From positions 620,001-684,000 of the forward strand of contig CAWINT010000006.1 of the NCBI GenBank assembly GCA_963837515.1: DNA of 64,000 nt, read 5' to 3'. Under the pieces are notes generated by a model that had not been told where the DNA came from, searched no databases, and saw only the letters and a program-made list of their open reading frames with translations. Position numbers and translations under genes: made by a program. Position 1 is the first letter of the stretch. Each line of letters begins with the position of its first letter. Positions 26,822-34,013 of the stretch are shown here, one piece after another. Origin of the DNA: RYN-230 sp963837515 (GTDB lineage: Bacteria; Actinomycetota; Actinomycetes; Streptosporangiales; Streptosporangiaceae).

Positions 26822-28030
26822 TCAGCCACCGGTGACGGCCAAGCCCGCCCGCCAGACCGGCCGGCCCGCCCGCCACACGGCGCTGGCCAGCGGGACCCCC
26901 GGCCGGTAGGCCAGGTAGGTGTGCGACGGCGCGTCGAGCATGACCAGGTCCGCCCGGGCCCCGGGCGACAAGTGGCCGATGTCGGGCCGGCGCAGCGCCC
27001 GGGCCCCGCCCGCGGTGGCGGACCACACCGCCTGCTCGGTCGTCATCCGCATCTCCCGGACGGCCAGCGCGATGCACAACGGCATGCTGGAGGTGAAGCA
27101 GGACCCCGGATTGCAGTCGGTAGCCAGCGCCACGGTGGCGCCGGCCGCGAGCAGCCGCCGCGCGTCCGGGTACGGCTGCCGGGTGGCGAACTCCACGCCC
27201 GGCAGCAGGGTGGCCACCGTCCCGGAAGAGGCCAGCGCGGCCACGTCCGGGTCGCTCAGGTAGGTGCAGTGATCCGCCGCGGCCGCACCGGCGGCCACGG
27301 CGACCTGCACCCCCGGGCCGGGGCCGAGCTGGTTGGCGTGCACCCGCGGGGTGAGCCCGGCCGCCCGGCCCGCGGCCAGCACGGCGGCGGCCTCGTCCGC
27401 GCCGAAGGCGCCCTGTTCGCAGAACACGTCCACCCACCGGCAGTGCGGCGCGCAGGCGGCCAGCATCGGCCCGCACACCAGGTCTACGTACCCGGCCGGG
27501 TCATCCGCGTATTCGGGGGGCAGCACGTGCGCGCCCAGGTAGGTCACCTCCGGGGTGATCTCGGCGGCGAGCGCGACGCTGCGCGCCTCGTCGGGCACCG
27601 TGAGGCCGTAGCCGGATTTGCACTCCAGCGTCGTCGTGCCCTGCCGCAGCATCTCCGCCGCCAGGCGGCGCAGGTTGGCCCGCAGCACGGCGTCCGGCGC
27701 GGCCCGGGTGGCGGCGACGGTGCCGCGGATCCCGCCCGCCTGGTAGGGCGTCCCGGCCATCCGGGCGGCGAACTCCGCGCTCCGCTCACCGGCGAAGACC
27801 AGGTGCGCGTGCGAGTCGACGAAGCCGGGCAGCACGGCCCGTCCCGCCGCGTCCACCAGCTCGTCGGCGGCGGGCGCGCGGTCGGCCGGGCCGGTCCAGG
27901 CGACCAGGCCGTCCTCGACGACCAGCGCCGCCCCGCTCAGCGCGAAGAACGCCCCCGGCCCCGGTCCGGGCCCGGCATCCGGCCCGGCGTTGGTGACCAG
28001 CTCACCGATGTTGCTGATCAGCGTGCTCAC
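26822..28030 (-). CDS. hutI: Imidazolonepropionase
   Basis: 402 residues of the amidohydrolase superfamily. It hydrolyses 4-imidazolone-5-propanoate to N-formimino-L-glutamate, the third step of histidine breakdown. Visible: VLPGFVDSHAHLVFAGERSAEF (metal-binding HxH), ECKSGYGLTVPDE, the metal/catalytic histidine region RVHANQLGPGP and ADHCTYL, and ALATDCNPGSC with the catalytic Asp. GTG start at 28030 with only a weak ribosome binding site. It is the last gene of the hut group on this strand but separated from hutF by 446 bases with a gene remnant. Confidence 0.95.
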   Translation of the reverse strand: MSTLISNIGELVTNAGPDAGPGPGPGAFFALSGAALVVEDGLVAWTGPADRAPAADELVDAAGRAVLPGFVDSHAHLVFAGERSAEFAARMAGTPYQAGGIRGTVAATRAAPDAVLRANLRRLAAEMLRQGTTTLECKSGYGLTVPDEARSVALAAEITPEVTYLGAHVLPPEYADDPAGYVDLVCGPMLAACAPHCRWVDVFCEQGAFGADEAAAVLAAGRAAGLTPRVHANQLGPGPGVQVAVAAGAAAADHCTYLSDPDVAALASSGTVATLLPGVEFATRQPYPDARRLLAAGATVALATDCNPGSCFTSSMPLCIALAVREMRMTTEQAVWSATAGGARALRRPDIGHLSPGARADLVMLDAPSHTYLAYRPGVPLASAVWRAGRPVWRAGLAVTGG

Positions 28031-28036
28031 GGCAGC

Positions 28037-28357
28037 TCACGCTACCGCGCACACCCACCGGCCACCCGCCCGGCCACCCGGGCCCCACCCACAGCCGCCG
28101 CCCGGCCGCCCCCGGGCACACCCGCGCCGCCGCCGGACCGCGCACACCGGCCCGGCCACTCCGGCCACGGACCAGTGGGCAGCGGCCCCGGGACGGTCGT
28201 TGGGGGGCAAGTGGCCTGCGGGCTGGCCGGGGGGACCAGCCGCCGTGGTCCAGGCCCGGTCCGGGATGTCTGCCACCGGCGTCCCGGCCGCGCGGAGCAG
28301 CCTGCGGACGTCGTCGGCCAGCGGCGGCGCACCGTGACTCAGGTAGATCGCGGGCAT
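28037..28357 (-). pseudogene. Possible remnant of a LigB/4,5-DOPA-dioxygenase-like gene
   Basis: From ATG 28357 the frame reads MPAIYLSHGAPPLADD, which resembles the start of class III extradiol dioxygenases of the YgiD type (P.LF.SHG.P...), including the metal-binding His. After about 25 residues the similarity breaks down into a low-complexity Gly/Arg/Pro tail, with a possible later trace AAAHWS resembling the SAHWE motif. Intact members are about 260 residues. I read this as an internally deleted, decayed gene; the alternative is chance similarity. The 120 bases between here and hutF hold nothing clear. Confidence 0.4.
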
Positions 28358-28476
28358 TCGTCCGCTGCCTGCGCGTACCGGGTCAGTGGCTGCCACCGGA
28401 CCGCCAGCGCGGCCCCGCGGTGACTTGGTGGCGCTATATGGCCACAAGTTACCGCGCAAGCACGCGCCAGCTATAG

Positions 28477-29931
28477 CTAGGACAGCAGCGGGCGGATGGC
28501 CGCGGCCAGCGCGCCGGGGACGTCGGGGACCAGCACGTGGCGCCCGCCCCGGACCACGTCACGCCCGCTGACCACCACGCTGGTCACGTCGGCCGCGGTC
28601 GCGGCGAAGAGCACCGTTTCCAGCACCCCGCCGGGCTGCGGGGCCGGGCCCGCCAGCCGGGGCGAGTCCAGGCCGATGGTGACGAGGTCGGCCAGGGCAC
28701 CGGGGACGATCTCCCCGGCCTCCGGCCAGCCGAGGCAGGCGTGCCCCGCGCCGCTGGCCGCCTGGGCCAGGGCGGCGGCGCCGAAATGCCCGCGGCGGCC
28801 GGTGCGCAGCCGCTCGCCCAGTTCCAGCCGCCGGGCCTCGTCCAGCAGGTCGATGACCGCGTGGCTGTCGCTGCCCAGCGACAGCGGGCAGCCGGCCGCG
28901 GCCAGCGCGGCCGACGGCCCGATCCCGTCGGCCAGGAACGCCTCGGTGCTGGGGCAGAGGCAGGCGCAGCTCCGGCTGGCCCCGAGCAGGGTCACGTCCG
29001 CGCCGGTCAGGTGGGTGGCGTGCACCATTGTGCTGCGCGGCCCGAGCGCCCCGGCGTCCTCCAGCACCTGGGCCGGGGTGGCCCCGTAGGCGGCGCGGCA
29101 GGCGTCGTTCTCCGCGGGCTGCTCGGACAGGTGCGCGTGCAGCGGCCCACCGCAGCTGTGCGACCAGGCGACGACCGGGTGCATCTGGGCGGGGGGCACC
29201 GCGCGGACCGAGTGGATGGCCGCGCCGGCCCGGGCGTGCGGCGCGATCACCCCGTGCGCATCGCAACCCAGCCGGGCGACCCGCGCCGCCCAGCGGTCCG
29301 CGTCCCCGTCCCCGAAGCGCAGTTGCGGCCCGGCCAGCGGGAGCGGCGTGCCGTCCGCGGCCAGGCCGCCGGACAGGTAGCAGGTGTCCAGCAGGGTGAG
29401 CCGGATCCCGGCCTCGGCCGCCGCCTGGATCAGCGCCCGGCCCATCTCGTTCGGGTCCGCGTACGCCGTGCCGCCCGGGCCGTGGTGCAGGTAGTGGAAC
29501 TCCCCCACGCAGGTCACCCCGGCCAGCGCCATCTCGGCGTAGACAGCCCGGGCCAGCTCCAGGTAGCTGGCCGGCGTCAGCTGCCCGGCCACCTGGTACA
29601 TCAGCTCACGCCAGCTCCAGAACGTGCCCTCGCCCGCCTCGGTCACCCCGCGCAGCGCGCGGTGGAACGCGTGCGAATGGGCGTTCGCGAGACCGGGCAG
29701 GGTCAGCCCGGTGAGCCGGACCGTGCCCGGGGGCACGGAGCCGGGGTCACGCCCGGGGGTGACCGAGCGGAACACGCCGTCCGCCGCCTCGATCAGCACG
29801 TCGCTGAGCACCGGGCCAGCGCCGGGCCAGGCTAGTTCGGCGTGCCACCGGCGCAGCCCCGCCGCGGCACCCTCCGGCCTGGTGCCCTCCGGCCTGGTGC
29901 CCTCCGGCCTGGCGCCGTCCGCCGGGCTCAT
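28477..29931 (-). CDS. hutF: Formimidoylglutamate deiminase
   Basis: 484 residues, amidohydrolase superfamily. It converts N-formimino-L-glutamate to N-formyl-L-glutamate and ammonia. Landmarks: LPGLANAHSHAFHRALRG (metal-binding HxH), GEFHYLHH, PLHAHLSEQPAEN, STMVHATHLT and LSLGSDSHAVIDLLDEARRLE (catalytic Asp). The N-terminus carries a short repeat RPEGT x3 from a 15-bp DNA repeat. The start ATG overlaps the preceding stop as TGATG, indicating coupling to the M20 amidohydrolase gene. Confidence 0.93.
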   Translation of the reverse strand: MSPADGARPEGTRPEGTRPEGAAAGLRRWHAELAWPGAGPVLSDVLIEAADGVFRSVTPGRDPGSVPPGTVRLTGLTLPGLANAHSHAFHRALRGVTEAGEGTFWSWRELMYQVAGQLTPASYLELARAVYAEMALAGVTCVGEFHYLHHGPGGTAYADPNEMGRALIQAAAEAGIRLTLLDTCYLSGGLAADGTPLPLAGPQLRFGDGDADRWAARVARLGCDAHGVIAPHARAGAAIHSVRAVPPAQMHPVVAWSHSCGGPLHAHLSEQPAENDACRAAYGATPAQVLEDAGALGPRSTMVHATHLTGADVTLLGASRSCACLCPSTEAFLADGIGPSAALAAAGCPLSLGSDSHAVIDLLDEARRLELGERLRTGRRGHFGAAALAQAASGAGHACLGWPEAGEIVPGALADLVTIGLDSPRLAGPAPQPGGVLETVLFAATAADVTSVVVSGRDVVRGGRHVLVPDVPGALAAAIRPLLS

Positions 29932-31271
29932 CAGCCGGCCAGGTCGCGGAGCACGGCGGCCAGGGCGGCCACGCCCGCGGCGCAGTCGGCCGGGTCGGCG
30001 TGCTCGGCGGGGGCGTGCGACACGCCGGTCGGGTTGCGCACGAACAGCATGGCGGTGGGCAGCCGGGCGGCCAGGATCCCGGCGTCGTGGCCGGCGCCGG
30101 TGGGCAGCACCGGGACCGGGTCGCCAGCCGGGGCGCCCGCCCCGGCCAGGATGGTGACCAGCCGGTCCCGCAGCGCGGCGTCGAAACTGACCTCAGCGGT
30201 GAAGGACTCCTGCCGCCAGCCGAACGCCACCTGGTGCGCCTCCGCCGCCTGCGCCGCGGCGGCCAGCACCGCCTCGACCGTGACGTCCAGCGGGCCAGTC
30301 TGCGGCGCGCGGGCGTCCAGCCAGGCCCGGACCGACGAGCAGACCGCGTTGGCCGCGCCCGGCTCGGCGATGACCTTGCCGACCGTGGCCAGGGCGCCCA
30401 GCCGGACGGCCGCCTCCCGGGCGGCCAGCACCGTCGCCGCGAACGGCAGCATCGGGTCGTGCCGGTCGGCCAGCCGGGCGGTGCCCGCGTGGTCCGCGCG
30501 CCCGGTGAAGTCCAGCCGCCAGCGGCCGTGCGGCCAGATGCCCGCCGCGACGCCGACCGGGGCGCCGAGGTCGGCCAGCGCCCGGCCCTGCTCGATGTGC
30601 AGCTCCACGTAGCAGCCCAGGCGCCCGAGCCGCCGGAAGCCGGCGCCGAGACCAGTGGGATCCTGCCCGGCGGCGCGCATGGCCTCGCCGAGGGTGATCC
30701 CGTCGCGGTCGCGCAGCCCGCGGGCGGTGGCCGGGTCGATGGCCCCGGTCAGCAGGCGGCTGCCCAGGCAGGCCACGCCGAACCGGGCGCCTTCCTCCTC
30801 GGCGAAGGCGACGACCGCGACCGGCCGGGACGGCTGGAAGCCCGCCGCCCGCAGCCGGTCGATGGCGGCGAAGGCCGACACTACGCCCAGCGGCCCGTCG
30901 AACGCCCCGCCGTCCGGCACCGAGTCCAGGTGACTGCCCACGGCTACCGCGGTACCGGTCCGGGGGGACGACCCCCCTGGACCCCCCGACGTCCGCCGGG
31001 CCGGCGAGGACACGGCTTCGCCGCGCCTCCCCTCGCCGGCGGATCCATCGACTGCTGCCTCGTCAACCTCCCACCACGCCCACAAGTTGCCGTTGCCGTC
31101 GGTCTCAGTCGGCAGCTGCCGGTCGGCGGCGGCCTGCTCGAACCAGGCCCGGCACTCCAGCTCGGCCGCGGTCCAGCCGGACCGCCGGTATCCGCCGGTG
31201 CCGGCGTCGCGCCCGATGGGCAGCAGTGACTCCCACAGCGCCGGGAAGGTATCCGCGATGGCGGCGCTCAT
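29931..31271 (-). CDS. M20-family amidohydrolase of the hut operon (allantoate amidohydrolase-like), with insertion
   Basis: 446 residues. Zn-peptidase M20/allantoate amidohydrolase family: GSHLDSVPDGGAFDGPLG (metal-binding His/Asp), FAEEEGARFGVACLGSR (catalytic Glu pair), ELHIEQGRALADLGAPVGV and PTGAGHDAG. Between hutU and hutF it most likely hydrolyses N-formyl-L-glutamate, taking the place of HutG; this is inferred from context. The same gene order is, from memory, that of Streptomyces. Residues about 69-100 are a Gly/Ser/Arg-rich insertion just before the first metal ligand; family members have a much shorter loop there. ATG 31271 overlaps the hutU stop (ATGA). Confidence 0.88.
   Translation of the reverse strand: MSAAIADTFPALWESLLPIGRDAGTGGYRRSGWTAAELECRAWFEQAAADRQLPTETDGNGNLWAWWEVDEAAVDGSAGEGRRGEAVSSPARRTSGGPGGSSPRTGTAVAVGSHLDSVPDGGAFDGPLGVVSAFAAIDRLRAAGFQPSRPVAVVAFAEEEGARFGVACLGSRLLTGAIDPATARGLRDRDGITLGEAMRAAGQDPTGLGAGFRRLGRLGCYVELHIEQGRALADLGAPVGVAAGIWPHGRWRLDFTGRADHAGTARLADRHDPMLPFAATVLAAREAAVRLGALATVGKVIAEPGAANAVCSSVRAWLDARAPQTGPLDVTVEAVLAAAAQAAEAHQVAFGWRQESFTAEVSFDAALRDRLVTILAGAGAPAGDPVPVLPTGAGHDAGILAARLPTAMLFVRNPTGVSHAPAEHADPADCAAGVAALAAVLRDLAG
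30955..31066. repeat. GC-rich palindromic sequence inserted in the M20 gene
   Basis: CCGGGGGGACGACCCCCCTG then GACCCCCCGACG matches the first half of the reverse-complement 79-bp element (GGGGGACGACCCCCGGAACC); the second half differs but is also a hairpin, CCGGCGAGG/CCCTCGCCGG. It contributes the extra loop of the amidohydrolase in frame. Relationship to the 20.7-kb array is probable for the first half only. Confidence 0.55.
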
Positions 31272-32934
31272 CGCTGCCGCATCGGGACGCGGACCCCGCG
31301 CTCCACGGCCACGTCCTCCGCCTCTTCGTAGCCCGCGTCCACGTGCCGGATCACCCCCATGCCGGGGTCGTTGGTGAGCACCCGCTCCAGCTTCTGCCCG
31401 GCCAGCGGGGTGCCGTCGGCGACGCACACCTGCCCGGCGTGGATGGACCGGCCGATGCCGACGCCGCCGCCGTGGTGGATGCTCACCCACGACGCCCCTG
31501 ACGCCGTGTTCACCAGCGCGTTCAGCAGCGGCCAGTCGGCGATCGCGTCCGACCCGTCGGCCATCCCCTCCGTCTCCCGGTAGGGCGAGGCGACCGAGCC
31601 GCAGTCCAGGTGATCCCGGCCCAGCACGATGGGCGCGGCCACCTCACCCCGGGCCACCATGTCGTTGAAGCGCAGCCCGGCCAGGTGCCGCTCGCCGTAG
31701 CCGAGCCAGCAGATCCGGGCCGGCAGCCCCTGGAATCCGACCTTCTCCCCGGCCATCCGGATCCACCGGCGAAGCGGCTCGTTGTCCGGGAACAGGCCGA
31801 GGATGGCGGCGTCGGTGGCGGCGATGTCGGCCGGGTCCCCGGACAGCGCGGCCCACCGGAACGGCCCCTTGCCCTCGCAGAACAGCGGCCGGATGTAAGC
31901 GGGGACGAACCCGGGGAAGGCGAACGCCCGGGAGTAGCCCGCCAGCTCCGCCTCGCCGCGGATCGAGTTGCCGTAGTCGAAGACCTCCGCGCCGCCGTCC
32001 ATGAACCCGACCATCGCCTCGACGTGCGCCGCCATGGACTGCCGGGCCGCCTCGGTGAACCCGGCCGGGTCCTCGGCGCGCAGCGCCGCCATTTCCTCGA
32101 AGGCCACCCCGCGGGGCAGGTAGCTCAGCGGGTCGTGGGCGGAGGTCTGGTCGGTGACGATATCGATGGGCGCGCTGACCGCCAGCATGGCGGGCACGAC
32201 CTCGGCCGCATTGCCGAGCAGGCCGACGGACAGCGGCAGGCCCGCGTCGCGGGCGCTGGTGGCCCGCCGCAGGGCGTCCTCGAGGCTGTCCGCCGCCTCG
32301 TCCAGGTAGCCGTACTCGATCCGCCGGGCGATCCGGGACGGGTCGCAGTCGATGCAGATCGCCACGCCGCCGTTCATCGTCACCGCGAGCGGCTGGGCGC
32401 CGCCCATGCCGCCCAGCCCGGCGGTCAGCGTGATGGTGCCGCTCAGCGTGCCGCCGAACCGTTTCGCCGCCACCGCGGCGAACGTCTCGTAGGTGCCCTG
32501 CAGGATGCCCTGCGTGCCGATGTAGATCCACGAGCCCGCGGTCATCTGGCCGTACATGGTGAGCCCGAGTGACTCCAGGCGGCGGAACTCCTCCCAGGTG
32601 GCCCACTGCGGCACCAGGTTCGAGTTCGCGATGAGCACCCGGGGGGCCCATTCGTGGGTGCGCAGCACGCCGACCGGCTTCCCGGACTGCACCAGCAGCG
32701 TCTCGTCGCCCTGCAGCGTCTGCAGCGAAGCGACGATCGCGTCGTAGGCGGCCCAGCTGCGGGCCGCCCGGCCGGAGCCGCCGTACACGATGAGCTGGTC
32801 GGGATGCTCGGCCACCTCGGGGTCGAGGTTGTTCATCAGCATCCGCATGGCCGCTTCCTGCGGCCACCCGGGGCAGGACAGGCCGGCCCCCGGGGGGCGC
32901 GGACCGGGCGGGGCCCGGAGGTATGGGCGGTCAT
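31268..32934 (-). CDS. hutU: Urocanate hydratase, N-terminus out of frame by one base
   Basis: It hydrates urocanate to imidazolonepropionate. From 32848 on, 526 residues are intact: RMLMNNLDPEVAEHPDQLIVYGG, YIGTQGILQGTYETF (NAD region), LTAGLGGMGGAQPLA, DQTSAHDPL and catalytic-region SGNxIR-like YGNSIRGEA. The family normally starts about 29 residues earlier with GPRPVRAPRG..LSC.GW.QEAA. Exactly that sequence is present: ATG 32934, with ribosome binding site AGGGAG and 6-base spacer, gives MTAHTSGPRPVRAPRG, and another frame gives LSCPGWPQEAAMRMLMNN. Joining them needs one extra G in the C6G5 run near 32896. So either a one-base deletion, an assembly error, or slippage. ATGA overlap to the next gene. 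Confidence 0.92.
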
Positions 32935-33134
32935 CGCTGGCTCCCTACGTCGCCGCTGCTGCGCCGGACCGGCGGCCATCACGATCAGTCAGGCAGGCCC
33001 ACCGGCGGCGTCACAGCCACCGCCCATCATCCTCCCGGTGGCGTCGCAGGCGGGCGGGCTCGCCGGAAGATCACGCGGCCAAACCGTCACGCCTCCGCCG
33101 GACCGGGGTGACCGCCCGTCCGCGGTCCCGTGGG

Positions 33135-33686
33135 TCAGGCGCGGCTCAGCTCCTTCAGCAACGCCTCGGCGAAGGAGTCCACCGTCTCGTGATTGCGCCC
33201 TGAGATCAGCAGTGGACGGGCCGAGTCGTCGACGTAGACGTCGGTGTCAACGTACCGGCCTCCAGCGTTGCCGACATCGGTGGTGATCTGCGAGGCGCAG
33301 GTCAGCGTCCGCCCGGTCAGCATGCCCGCCTCGGCCAGGACCCACGGGCCGTGGCATATCACCGCCACCGGGCGGCCGAGCGAGGCGAAGCGCCGGAGCA
33401 GCCCGACAGCAGCGTCGTCGTGCCGAAGCGTATCCGGGCCGCCCAAGCCGCCTGGCACCACCAGGCAGTCGAACATGCCGGGCTCGGCGTCCGCGATGTC
33501 GAGATGCGCCTCGATTTCCTCGCCTGGCTCGATGTAGTGGTAACCGCGCACCGCGCGGCGGCCGGGGCTGAGCACGCGGGCCGTCGCCCCCGCGCGGCCG
33601 AGCTCGTCGCGGGGCGCAGTCACCTCGATCTGCTCGACACCGTCAGCACAGAGAATTCCCACGGTCTGTCCCTGGAGCATGACCAC
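33135..33686 (-). CDS. DJ-1/PfpI family protein
   Basis: 183 residues of the class I glutamine amidotransferase-like DJ-1/PfpI family. Motifs: GILCADGVEQIEVTAPRDEL (acidic residue of the active site), DCLVVPGGLGGPDTLR, and nucleophile elbow AVICHGPWVLAEAG with Cys111-His112. Members act as proteases, deglycases or chaperones under stress; biochemical role here is not decidable. Stands alone, with a 200-bp gap to hutU and 96 bp to the next gene. Confidence 0.88.
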   Translation of the reverse strand: MVMLQGQTVGILCADGVEQIEVTAPRDELGRAGATARVLSPGRRAVRGYHYIEPGEEIEAHLDIADAEPGMFDCLVVPGGLGGPDTLRHDDAAVGLLRRFASLGRPVAVICHGPWVLAEAGMLTGRTLTCASQITTDVGNAGGRYVDTDVYVDDSARPLLISGRNHETVDSFAEALLKELSRA

Positions 33687-33782
33687 CTCGTCACCAACTC
33701 TCTTGTCTCCCAGATCCGGGATTGCCCGCGGCCGCCCGCCCGCGCGGCACGCGCCCGCTCCGCCAGGTCCACGCCCGTTGCG

Positions 33783-34013
33783 CTAGGCCGGGCCGCGGGA
33801 GGCCGAGCGCCGCAATCCCCGCACCACCACGACGACGGCCGTGCCCCCGATGACAACCGGCCCGAACCAGAACGCCCGCACCCCGAAACGCAGCAGCAGC
33901 CAGGTACCGGCGATGAGCACGGCCACGCCGGCCGCACCGGCCCAGTCGTCGCCGATGATGAACCCGTACCAGAATCCGCCGAAGGCCTTCAGCGCCTTCC
34001 ATATCCACGACAT
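33783..34013 (-). CDS. Small two-helix membrane protein
   Basis: 76 residues with hydrophobic segments GAAGVAVLIAGTWLLLRFGV and FWFGPVVIGGTAVVVVV, and an aromatic N-terminus (MSWIWKALKAFGGFWYGF). No known family. Its ATG overlaps the stop of the upstream gene as TGATG, and the upstream gene's last codons contain CAGGAGG, a strong ribosome binding site, so it is translationally coupled to the peptidoglycan-binding-repeat protein and probably acts with it. Confidence 0.7.
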   Translation of the reverse strand: MSWIWKALKAFGGFWYGFIIGDDWAGAAGVAVLIAGTWLLLRFGVRAFWFGPVVIGGTAVVVVVRGLRRSASRGPA

